Below, piece after piece: positions 23,601 through 30,596 of a stretch of 32,959 nucleotides of DNA (the stretch's first letter is position 1; the number at the start of each line of letters is the position of its first letter). The DNA is from Lachnospiraceae bacterium (lineage in GTDB: Bacteria > Bacillota > Clostridia > Lachnospirales > Lachnospiraceae): positions 1-32,959 of the forward strand of contig JAILES010000120.1 in assembly GCA_024687205.1 (NCBI GenBank), in the 5' to 3' direction. The notes below the pieces were generated by a model. It worked only from the letters and a program-made list of their open reading frames with translations, had not been told where the DNA came from and did no database searches. A program made the position numbers and the translations under genes.

Positions 23601-25457
23601 ATTGTCGGCAAGGGAACAGGCGCTAAGGAAGGCAGCTATATTTCCGAAGGTGAACTCGGGCTGACAATTGAAAATCTTACGATAGACAGCGTCAGTGCCA
23701 ACGGAAACGTTCAGGCAGGCGGTAAAGACATAGCCGGGCTTAAGTTTGAATATGAGTCTAAGGTGCTTTATACCGGTGATATCATCACACCGGAGATAAA
23801 AGTTATCGACGGCAGCAAGACGCTTACAGCTTATACCGATTATGTATGTGTTTACAGTGAAAATACAAAGATCGGAACCGCTAAGGTGGTGCTGTACGGT
23901 ATCGGCGATTATACCGGTATCAAGGAGCTGAGTTTTGAGATATACAAGGAAGATCCGCTTAACCTTGACGGTATGGATTTCCGCTTTGCAACGGACACTG
24001 ACACATCATATGATACCGTTTCAAAGAATAAGTCAGGTAAATATGTGATAACTTATACGGGGGCGGCAGTAAAACCCCTGGTAAAGGTATGGTTTAAGGG
24101 ACGCGAACTGTATGAGGGGACAGATTATACGGTTAAGTATAAGAAGAATAAAAAAGTCGGTGAAGCCGAAGCTGTGATCACCGGCAAGGGTATTTACAAA
24201 TGCAGTAAAACCCTTAAATTCAATATAGTTGAAAAGAGCCTTAAAGACAGTGATATAGCTTATCCCGATTATATGATCGCCAATGGTGATAAGGCGCCCA
24301 AGGTGGTGATAGCTTATAACGGCATCATGCTGAAGGAAGGAAAAGACTTTACCGCTACGGCTTCGGATAAGGAGAAGGTAAAGATAAAAGGAAGCGGTAA
24401 CTTTAAAGATGACATCACCGTGACAGTGAGCCGTGTGGCGGACAAAAAGAAGCTTGGCATCAAAGCAACCCTCGGAAAGGGAATAGCTAAGGTATTTAAC
24501 GGGAAGGCTGTTGAACTCAGTACCGATGAACTTATCGTAAAAGACGGAGAAGGCAAGGTACTGCTTAAGAATAAAGATTATGAGATATTCTACAGCAATA
24601 ACGTGAATGCCGGAAAAGCCAAGGTCACCGTGGCCGGAAGGGGCAACTATACCGGTGTCATAACAAAGAACTTCAAGATAAAGGCCGACAAGGAAAGCGT
24701 TGTAAGTAATAAGAATGATAAGACAGTGATAGGATACAGTGTTAACGGTTCAAGACCTGTAGTCAGCGTAAACTGCGGTTCGAGAGCGCTGGTTGCGGGA
24801 CGCGACTACAAGCTCAGCTTCCCTAAGAACAAGGTTGGAAATGCTGCTTATTCCATCAAGTTCTCCGGAAACTACAAAGGCCAGAAAGCTATCAAGGATC
24901 AGGCTTATACGGTTACGGAAGGAGAATTTACTTCCGCTGTTATAAGTGTAAATGCAGCAGACATGGTAGTGAACAAAAAGTTTAAGGTAACACCCAAAGT
25001 ATATGTTGATGACGGCGGCACGCTGTTAAATGCAAAAGATTACACGGTTGAAGTATGGGTTGACGGAAAGCCGCTGGAAAAGAATACGGTCACCATGGTG
25101 AAATCCGAAAAGCTTCAGGCTGTCATCAAAGTGAAAGGCAGGAATAATTATAAAGGCGGAGTCATCGAAAAAGAGGTGACCATATATCCAAAGGATACAA
25201 AGACCCTTGATATATCCGCTGCCAAGATAAAAGTATATGCGAAGAGCTCTGATCCCAAGCCTTCCAAGAGCCTGAAATTCAGTGGAGAGAAGGTGGTGCC
25301 GGGTAAGACCGAAGTATTCTACAAAGGCGGAAACATCAAGAGCAAGACAACGGTCAAGTACTATAACAACCTTACAAAGGGCAAAGCTGTTGTAGTTGCC
25401 TTTGGTAAGGGCTCGACCTATGCGGGTGCAGCTAAGGGAAGCTATAAGATCAAATAA
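20631..25457 (+). CDS. Large surface protein: LRR, putative cysteine peptidase, Arg-Cys repeat, Ig-like modules
   Basis: 1608 residues from ATG 20631, preceded by AAAGGAG; an in-frame ATG at 20580 lies inside the previous gene. Order seen: signal peptide (1-26, 'ENFVYA'), a Glu-rich segment (27-85), and BspA/DUF285-type leucine-rich repeats of ~23 residues (~183-440, recurring 'MxxMFxGCxxLxxLDLxxFxT'). Next is a segment (~520-760) with papain/C39-like landmarks 'GGSCYG' (Cys552), 'GGHAVLAYA' (His657) and 'IYDPNYPG' (Asp680, Asn682). A Trp/acidic linker leads to ten Arg-Cys-Arg-Ala units (822-861), then several beta-rich modules ('GxDYxVxYxxNxxxGxAxVxxxGxGxYxG') to the end. No LPXTG, SLH or transmembrane anchor is visible. 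The last module matches the protein ending at 430. A secreted protease or adhesin is inferred. gpsA follows after 15 bases with no terminator. Confidence 0.85.
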   Translation: MKGKRFFAALMSIVMLSGSLENFVYAGEDEPVYEEVILSEEESEETGAFEETDESDITAETVEEEYTDDNASAPSENEEVSEEEAYAPVAYETKDYDWFNTHFECDNFGEIIILQEIKEQSGFPENLLIPSTLDLGGGVTRTVKLNGHSFTSSLFTGGLSATATVRIKVAGGVELDNGDDGLAELFEDCNKLEVIDLSEIDTTNVTNMAMMFKDCIALKQLDLGNFETVNVKNMQNMFEGCESLTELSLTGVDTAKVENMEGMFKGCSSLKKLDLAAFNTAEVEGMNEMFSGCTALEELNITSFNTEKVQNMCAMFLNCKKLVSLDLTNFDTDNVENMAYMFCGCSELKNLIVPGFVGNSISNSPFDEQGISNMFAGCEKLEDLDLHNFELNRANVANAFKNCRSLKRLDIRRFNMTEPINYDTMFEGAAIEYLGLPGNLPQAEMHVFINGLKRIYYAADKTQWEAENSSFGSNHIIYEYNDLSKPIPYPGDADLKELTYSFANYFKEDTTANLGYEEDWAYHIPLERYNELFGERGQEMFDFFDDEWGGSCYGISSSSSMLALGDDSISMNGFSKDAIYLSDLTLPAEVDRDPSDDTKAELRTDLRKFIEAMQISQYDERVQFCLSLPATPLEIVSAMEQSGKPVIVGLFGPEGGHAVLAYAAETEKGADPALKLHIYDPNYPGVDKFISMTSSTGNPDYPDNWSYTLDSAGTMNWGSANKECDISYVPYDIYSQVWKDGGNFDFDSWDPMAGGNWEWSDEDEAFLTEYWGWTKEEQDYITAHPGSGNDNNWTAEDEERFRQYMKTYPEAPSDMAVEYKVRCRARCRARCRARCRARCRVRCRARCRARCRARCRARCRLLNGDYVDITILDDQGNKLYEYKNGDGDVPDALEAEAYEAPALGLTVSGNKQKKSSYARMVTTEKISEIKASKDLSYSVVDGTIAQKVDAEAKNVKLKLKEDEITNELRLPLKKKGKVTAEMKIPGVDLIIVGKGTGAKEGSYISEGELGLTIENLTIDSVSANGNVQAGGKDIAGLKFEYESKVLYTGDIITPEIKVIDGSKTLTAYTDYVCVYSENTKIGTAKVVLYGIGDYTGIKELSFEIYKEDPLNLDGMDFRFATDTDTSYDTVSKNKSGKYVITYTGAAVKPLVKVWFKGRELYEGTDYTVKYKKNKKVGEAEAVITGKGIYKCSKTLKFNIVEKSLKDSDIAYPDYMIANGDKAPKVVIAYNGIMLKEGKDFTATASDKEKVKIKGSGNFKDDITVTVSRVADKKKLGIKATLGKGIAKVFNGKAVELSTDELIVKDGEGKVLLKNKDYEIFYSNNVNAGKAKVTVAGRGNYTGVITKNFKIKADKESVVSNKNDKTVIGYSVNGSRPVVSVNCGSRALVAGRDYKLSFPKNKVGNAAYSIKFSGNYKGQKAIKDQAYTVTEGEFTSAVISVNAADMVVNKKFKVTPKVYVDDGGTLLNAKDYTVEVWVDGKPLEKNTVTMVKSEKLQAVIKVKGRNNYKGGVIEKEVTIYPKDTKTLDISAAKIKVYAKSSDPKPSKSLKFSGEKVVPGKTEVFYKGGNIKSKTTVKYYNNLTKGKAVVVAFGKGSTYAGAAKGSYKIK
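23094..23213 (+). repeat. 12-bp tandem array coding ten Arg-Cys-Arg-Ala units
   Basis: Ten in-frame 12-base units lie inside the surface protein. Unit 5 ends in Val and unit 10 in Leu instead of Ala. The 20 Arg positions use five codons (CGC, CGT, AGA, AGG, CGG), so the DNA has diverged while the peptide has not. Bases 23154-23177 and 23178-23201 are a near-identical 24-base direct repeat differing only at the last base, a sign of a more recent duplication. The flanking frame is continuous on both sides. Confidence 0.9.
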
Positions 25458-25472
25458 CGAGGAGACAGATAA

Positions 25473-26483
25473 ATGGCAAAAATCGGTATGATAGGAGCCG
25501 GAAGCTGGGGCGTGGCACTGGCCTGGCTGCTGGATAATAACGGACATGAGGTGACGGTCTGGTCGGCACTGGCTTCGGAGATCGATATGCTGGACAGAGA
25601 CCGCGAGCATAAGGACAAGCTTCCCGGTGTACGTTTAAGCGAAAGGATGAAGTTTACCAAGCAGCTGGAAGAAGCCGTAAAGGATATGGATCTTCTGGCC
25701 ATGGCAGTACCTTCTATTTTTACCAGAAAGACCGCAAGACAGATGAAAGAGCTGGTTGCTGAGGGTCAGATAATCGTAAATGTCGCAAAGGGTATAGAGG
25801 AAGATACACTTAAGACTCTTGACGTACAGATAGCCGAAGAGATACCTCAGGCTGATATAGCTGTTCTTTCGGGACCTACACACGCAGAGGAAGTAGGACG
25901 AGGACTGCCTACCACCATAGTCGCAGCGGCGAAAAAGAAGAAGACTGCAGAATATGTACAGAGTATCTTCTCGTCTCCGGTATTCAGGGTATATACTTCG
26001 CCGGACGTACTGGGAGTGGAACTGGGAGCAGCACTTAAGAACGTGGTTGCCCTGGCTGCAGGTATGGCTGACGGTATAGGCTACGGTGACAATACCAAGG
26101 CTGCACTGATCACCAGAGGCCTAAAAGAGATATCGGTACTCGGTGTAAAGATGGGCGGAGCACCCGAAACCTTCGCCGGCCTTACCGGAATGGGAGACCT
26201 GATCGTAACCTGCGCATCCATGCATTCCAGAAACAGAAGGGCCGGTATACTTATCGGTCAGGGTAAGAAAATGAAGGAAGCCATGGATGAAGTGAAGATG
26301 GTGGTGGAGGGTGTTTATTCCGCCAAAGCAGGACTTGAACTGGCCAGGAAATACGATGTAGAGATGCCCATCGTCGAGCAGGTGAATAAGATACTTTTTG
26401 AGGATAAGCCGGTCAAGGAGGCCGTTAATGAGCTGATGCTCAGAGAATTAAAGAGTGAACACCAACTGCCCTGGGAGGAATAA
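25473..26483 (+). CDS. gpsA: NAD(P)+-dependent glycerol-3-phosphate dehydrogenase
   Basis: GpsA reduces dihydroxyacetone phosphate to sn-glycerol-3-phosphate, the backbone of phospholipids and lipoteichoic acids. It has 336 residues, standard length. Motifs: dinucleotide loop 'GMIGAGSWGVALA' (6-18), 'VNVAKGIEEDT', 'LSGPTHAEEV', the catalytic Lys in 'LGAALKNVVALAAG', 'GYGDNTKAALITRGL', and 'CASMHSRNRRAG'. The SD GAGGAGA precedes ATG 25473. It shares its substrate with the mgsA product upstream and is followed after three bases by the AAA ATPase gene. Confidence 0.96.
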   Translation: MAKIGMIGAGSWGVALAWLLDNNGHEVTVWSALASEIDMLDRDREHKDKLPGVRLSERMKFTKQLEEAVKDMDLLAMAVPSIFTRKTARQMKELVAEGQIIVNVAKGIEEDTLKTLDVQIAEEIPQADIAVLSGPTHAEEVGRGLPTTIVAAAKKKKTAEYVQSIFSSPVFRVYTSPDVLGVELGAALKNVVALAAGMADGIGYGDNTKAALITRGLKEISVLGVKMGGAPETFAGLTGMGDLIVTCASMHSRNRRAGILIGQGKKMKEAMDEVKMVVEGVYSAKAGLELARKYDVEMPIVEQVNKILFEDKPVKEAVNELMLRELKSEHQLPWEE

Positions 26484-26486
26484 AGT

Positions 26487-27299
26487 ATGATCGAAGATTT
26501 CAAAAGTACAAAAGAGTATGTGGCGAGTGAAGCGCTGATGGGCAGTGTGAATGTGGCCATAGCACTGCAGAAGCCGCTGCTGATCAAGGGGGAACCCGGA
26601 ACGGGAAAGACCATGCTGGCCGAAGCCGTGGCAAAGAGCCTCGGAAAAAAACTTATCATATGGAACATAAAGTCTACCACCAAGGCACAGGACGGACTGT
26701 ATATGTATGATACGATACAGCGTCTTTACGACGGACAGTTCGGTGAGGAGGGAGTTGACGATATCGCAAGATATATCAAGCTCGGTAAGCTGGGTGAAGC
26801 TTTTGAAAGCGATGAGCAGGTGGTACTGCTTATTGACGAGATAGACAAGGCAGATCTGGAGTTTCCCAACGACCTCTTATGGGAACTGGACCAGATGGAA
26901 TTCTATATCCATGAGACAAAGCGGACGGTCAAGGCTAAGCACCGCCCGATCGTTATCATCACTTCAAATGCAGAGAAAGAACTTCCCGATGCATTCTTAA
27001 GAAGATGCATCTTCCATTACATAGAGTTCCCGGATGCCGCGCTCATGGAAGAGATAGTCAAGGTACATTTCCCGGATATCGAGGAGAATCTGCTTAAGAA
27101 CGCGATGGACGTTTTTTACTGGATAAGATCCATAAGAGACGTCAGAAAGAAACCCTCCACCTCGGAACTCATAGACTGGGTAAATGCGCTGCAGATGGGG
27201 GGCATCCCTACGGATACTCTTAAGGAGAAACTGCCTTTCATCGGGGTTATCGTTAAGAAGGATGAAGATCTCGAGACCGTAAAGCATTATGTTCAATAA
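26487..27299 (+). CDS. MoxR-type AAA+ ATPase
   Basis: 270 residues. Walker A is 'GEPGTGKT' (35-42), Walker B is 'VVLLIDEID' (112-120), sensor 1 is Asn in 'IVIITSNAEKELPDAFLRRC' (~152-171) with an Arg finger pair at its end. This is the MoxR branch of AAA+ proteins, which usually act with a von Willebrand A partner to mature, load cofactors into, or remodel target enzymes. The partner gene overlaps its 3' end by 11 bases. The SD GGAGGAA precedes ATG 26487, overlapping the gpsA stop region. The client is unknown; nothing metal-dependent is adjacent. Confidence 0.92.
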   Translation: MIEDFKSTKEYVASEALMGSVNVAIALQKPLLIKGEPGTGKTMLAEAVAKSLGKKLIIWNIKSTTKAQDGLYMYDTIQRLYDGQFGEEGVDDIARYIKLGKLGEAFESDEQVVLLIDEIDKADLEFPNDLLWELDQMEFYIHETKRTVKAKHRPIVIITSNAEKELPDAFLRRCIFHYIEFPDAALMEEIVKVHFPDIEENLLKNAMDVFYWIRSIRDVRKKPSTSELIDWVNALQMGGIPTDTLKEKLPFIGVIVKKDEDLETVKHYVQ

Positions 27300-28491
27300 T
27301 TTCTTTAATGCCTTAAACAAATATGGACTGAATGTGACGCTGAGTGAATGGCTGACTCTGCAGAATGCTCTTGATAAAGGGCTTTGCGAGTCGTCACTCA
27401 CTAAGTTTTATTATATTGCAAGATCCATACTTGTTCACTCGGAGACCGATTACGATAAATACGATCAGGCTTTTGAGGAATGCTTTAAGGCTATGCAGCA
27501 TGAGCCGGGTGTTACCGACAGGATGCTGAAGTGGCTGGACAAGCCGGATATGAACGAACTGCTCCATGAAGAAGACAAGGATTATCTGAACTCGGTTGAA
27601 ACTTTTGAGATAGATAAGGATGACGTTGAGAAGAAATTCAAACAGCGTCTGAAAGACCAGGACAGCGAGCATAACGGCGGCGCTTACTGGATCGGAACCA
27701 TGGGAAAGACTTCCTTCGGAAATACCGGCGGAAATATCGGCGGTATAAGAGTAGGGGGCGGAACAGGCTACCAGAGTGCTTTCCAGGTCATCGGCGCAAG
27801 GAAATACCGGGATTTCAGGGATGACAGAGTGCTTACCGGAAGACAGTTCATGGCGGCGCTTCGCAAACTCAGACAGTTTTCATCAAGGCTGGATATACCA
27901 AAGACAGAACTTGATATAGACGGGACGGTACATGATACCTGCGAACAGGGCGGTGTACTCAAGATAGTCATGGACAAACCCAGGAAGAATACCGTGAAGC
28001 TTCTGCTGCTCATGGATTCCGGAGGAACCATGATACCTTACTGTGATCTGCTGAACGAGCTTTTCCAGTCAGTACATAAATCAAATCATTATAAAGAAGT
28101 AAAGACCTATTATTTCCATAACTGCATCTATTCCCATGTATACAACGATCCTGGCTGTGAGAACGGTAACTGGATAGAGACTGAATGGATGTTCAAAAAC
28201 CTGGATAAGGATTTCAAGGTGATCATCGTGGGCGATGCGGCTATGGCTCCCGAGGAGCTGTATGCAAAAGACGGTAATTACCGCGGACCCAACGGAGGTT
28301 ATTCGGGACATGAATGGCTGCTGAGAATGCGGCGCAAGTATAAAAGGATAGTATGGATGAATCCGAAGATGGCGCCCGGAGCTGCTCCCTGGAGGGAAGC
28401 TGAGACAGCCATAAAAGAGATATTCCCGATGCTGCCGCTGACCGTAGAGGGACTTAATGAGGGGATGGAGATATTGATGAAGAGGGATTGA
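27289..28491 (+). CDS. VWA-domain (CoxE-like) partner of the MoxR ATPase
   Basis: 400 residues. The N-terminal ~170 residues are charged and helical, followed by a Gly-rich stretch ('FGNTGGNIGGIRVGGGTGY', ~144-162). A VWA fold begins near 'VKLLLLMDSGGTM', with the metal-site motif Asp243-Ser-Gly-Gly-Thr247. This is the D-x-G-G-[ST] variant seen in CoxE-like proteins beside MoxR genes. 'DFKVIIVGDAAMAPEEL' and 'RIVWMNPK' are later strands of the fold. The start codon lies inside moxR, so the pair is translationally coupled. A cytoplasmic chaperone role with the ATPase is inferred from the family. Confidence 0.88.
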   Translation: MFNNFFNALNKYGLNVTLSEWLTLQNALDKGLCESSLTKFYYIARSILVHSETDYDKYDQAFEECFKAMQHEPGVTDRMLKWLDKPDMNELLHEEDKDYLNSVETFEIDKDDVEKKFKQRLKDQDSEHNGGAYWIGTMGKTSFGNTGGNIGGIRVGGGTGYQSAFQVIGARKYRDFRDDRVLTGRQFMAALRKLRQFSSRLDIPKTELDIDGTVHDTCEQGGVLKIVMDKPRKNTVKLLLLMDSGGTMIPYCDLLNELFQSVHKSNHYKEVKTYYFHNCIYSHVYNDPGCENGNWIETEWMFKNLDKDFKVIIVGDAAMAPEELYAKDGNYRGPNGGYSGHEWLLRMRRKYKRIVWMNPKMAPGAAPWREAETAIKEIFPMLPLTVEGLNEGMEILMKRD

Positions 28492-28499
28492 AGCCTCTT
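28480..28499 (+). terminator. Weak terminator-like hairpin at the end of the VWA gene
   Basis: AAGAGG (28480-28485) pairs with CCTCTT (28494-28499) around an eight-base loop that contains the stop codon, followed by a few T residues. The stem is short and the T run merges into the next -35, so termination is probably partial. Confidence 0.35.
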
Positions 28500-28528
28500 T
28501 TGACAATTGGGTGGCATTAGGATATAAT
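28500..28528 (+). promoter_or_regulatory. Perfect consensus sigma-A promoter
   Basis: TTGACA (28500-28505), exactly 17 bases, TATAAT (28523-28528). It drives the Asp23-fakA-recG operon and should be strong and constitutive. It immediately abuts the preceding hairpin. Confidence 0.9.
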
Positions 28529-28557
28529 CACATTTAGCTTAAAACGGAGGTATGTAT

Positions 28558-28914
28558 ATGAGGAATTCACTGGATACACATATGGGGAGTATATCCATTG
28601 ACAATACCGTGATCGCACAGTATGCGGGTAATGTTGCAAACGAATGCTACGGTATAGTCGGAATGGCTTCCGTGAACGTAAAGGAAGGTCTGGTACGTAT
28701 ACTTAAGAAGGAAAGCGTTGAACACGGCATTCAGGTAAGGAGCAATGCCGGCAAGCTTACCATAGATTTTCATATCATTATAGCCTATGGCGTGAGCATA
28801 CGGGCCGTTACCGAGAATCTTGTCGAGACCGTAAAATACAAGGTTGAAGCCTTCAGCGGTCTTGAGGTTGAGAAGGTTAACGTGTTTGTAGAAGGCGTAC
28901 GCGTAATAGACTAA
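28558..28914 (+). CDS. Asp23/Gls24 family protein (YloU-like)
   Basis: 118 residues with the Asp23 fold landmarks: 'GSISIDNTVIAQYAGNVANECYGIVGMA', 'GIQVRSNAGKLTIDFHIIIAYGVSI', and 'VEKVNVFVEGVRV' at the end. ATG 28558 is chosen because GGAGG (28546-28550) lies seven bases before it; ATG 28552 would be only one base away. The position directly before fakA is the conserved yloU-yloV order of Firmicutes. Proteins of this family are linked to cell-envelope homeostasis, membrane-associated through partners; the exact role is unsettled. Confidence 0.92.
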   Translation: MRNSLDTHMGSISIDNTVIAQYAGNVANECYGIVGMASVNVKEGLVRILKKESVEHGIQVRSNAGKLTIDFHIIIAYGVSIRAVTENLVETVKYKVEAFSGLEVEKVNVFVEGVRVID

Positions 28915-28932
28915 TTCAGGAGGATACACAAG

Positions 28933-30594
28933 GTGGCTGTTAATACCTTAGATGCATCGCTGCTTGCAAAAATGTTTCTTGCAGGCGCTAAGAAGCTTGA
29001 GTCAAAAAAGGATGAGATCAATGAACTGAACGTGTTCCCGGTACCGGATGGTGATACGGGAACAAATATGACCCTTACGGTGATGTCAGCAGCAAAAGAT
29101 GTATATGCGCTGAAGGATCCCGATATGGATACCGTCTGCAAGAGTATAAGCTCCGGTACCCTAAGAGGAGCAAGAGGTAACTCGGGTGTTATCTTAAGTC
29201 AGCTGTTCAGAGGCATGGCTAAGGTCATCAAAGGACATGATACCATAGATATAGGCATTATCTCGGCGGCCTGCGATAAAGCTGTGGAGATGGCTTATAA
29301 GGCGGTTATGCAGCCTAAGGAAGGTACCATCCTTACCGTGGCCAAGGGCATAGCTGAAAAGATCAACGAGATATATGAAAGAGGCGAGGAAGATTTTGAT
29401 GTCTTCTTCAAAGAAGTAATAGAAAAAGGTAACGAAGTGCTTGCCTATACGCCGGAACTGCTGCCTGTATTGAAGGAAGCCGGCGTGGTGGATTCCGGCG
29501 GAGCCGGTCTGATGGCTGTCGTTGAAGGTATATATGAGGGATATCTCGGCAAAGGCATTGAGTTCACTATGGATGAAGAAACCTCCGATGCAGCCGGAGA
29601 AGTAAGGCTTTTCGGTGCAGAGGAGAAGAAAGTTAAAGAGTACAAGTATCTTTACCATACAACCATCTCGATCATGCTTGATAAAGCCTTCCATATACAG
29701 AGAGAATCCGAGGTAAAGAAATACCTGAACGAAGTCGGTGATGAAGTCACTGTTTCGGTTGACGAAGGCATAGTCAATGTGGGACTCAATACTTCGGATC
29801 CGGGTATGGTCTTACAGAAAGCACTGCAGTACGGTGAACTGATAGATGTGGCCATCGTAAACAGAAAGATGGCTGAGGAAGGCAAGGTAGCTGCTGAGAA
29901 TAAGGAAACGGCTAAAGTCAGCAATGAGCCCAGAAAACCCGTCGGCTTCGTGGCTGTAAGTGCAGGAAGCGGTATCGGTGAGATCTTCAAAGGTCTCGGA
30001 GTTGACTGCCTGATAGAAGGCGGCCAGACCATGAATCCCAGTACCGAAGATATGCTGAATGCGGTGAAGACAGTAAATGCCGATACGGTATTCATCTTCC
30101 CCAATAATAAGAACATAATCCTTGCCGCCAATCAGGCCAGGGATCTGACAAAGGATAAGAAGATAATCGTGATACCCACCAAGACGGTGCCTCAGTGTAT
30201 ATCTGCTATGATCGCATATATGCCGGATGCATCTGCGGAGGATAACGAGGCTTACATGAATGAAGCTGCAGGAATGGTCAAGAGCGGTTCACTTACCTAT
30301 GCGGTAAGGGATACTTCCATAGACGGCGTTGAGATACATGAGCATGATTTCATGGGTATCGGTGACAGCGGCATACTTTCCAACGGAGCTGACATTCAGG
30401 AAGTAATGATAGCCATGCTTGATAAGATGGCCGAAGATACTTCCGAACTGATAAGCATATATTACGGAGCCGATGTCAGCGAAGAAGATGCGGAGGCTAT
30501 GAAGACTAAGGTTTCCGAGCATTTCCCTTCACTGGATATTGAAATGACTGCAGGAGCACAGCCTGTATATTATTATATAGTATCGGTGGAATAA
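28933..30594 (+). CDS. fakA: Fatty acid kinase catalytic subunit FakA (YloV, DAK2/DhaL domain)
   Basis: FakA phosphorylates fatty acids presented by a FakB carrier so they can enter phospholipid synthesis. 553 residues from GTG 28933, with AGGAGG at 28918-28923. The N-terminal DhaL ATP-binding domain has 'NVFPVPDGDTGTNM' (33-46; Asp39 and Asp41 ligate Mg) and 'SGTLRGARGNSGVILSQ'. A middle region with 'VDSGGAGLMAVVEG' follows, then the C-terminal DegV-like domain with 'GEIFKGLGVDCLIEGGQTMNPS' and 'IFPNNKNIILAA'. A FakB gene is not in the window. It is coupled to recG by a two-base gap. Confidence 0.94.
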   Translation: MAVNTLDASLLAKMFLAGAKKLESKKDEINELNVFPVPDGDTGTNMTLTVMSAAKDVYALKDPDMDTVCKSISSGTLRGARGNSGVILSQLFRGMAKVIKGHDTIDIGIISAACDKAVEMAYKAVMQPKEGTILTVAKGIAEKINEIYERGEEDFDVFFKEVIEKGNEVLAYTPELLPVLKEAGVVDSGGAGLMAVVEGIYEGYLGKGIEFTMDEETSDAAGEVRLFGAEEKKVKEYKYLYHTTISIMLDKAFHIQRESEVKKYLNEVGDEVTVSVDEGIVNVGLNTSDPGMVLQKALQYGELIDVAIVNRKMAEEGKVAAENKETAKVSNEPRKPVGFVAVSAGSGIGEIFKGLGVDCLIEGGQTMNPSTEDMLNAVKTVNADTVFIFPNNKNIILAANQARDLTKDKKIIVIPTKTVPQCISAMIAYMPDASAEDNEAYMNEAAGMVKSGSLTYAVRDTSIDGVEIHEHDFMGIGDSGILSNGADIQEVMIAMLDKMAEDTSELISIYYGADVSEEDAEAMKTKVSEHFPSLDIEMTAGAQPVYYYIVSVE

Positions 30595-30596
30595 AC

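Noticed and set aside
28015..28029. Broken metal-site motif in the VWA protein
   Set aside because: Asp-Ser-Gly-Gly-Thr differs from the textbook DxSxS, but the D-x-G-G-[ST] form is usual in CoxE-like partners of MoxR, so this is not decay.
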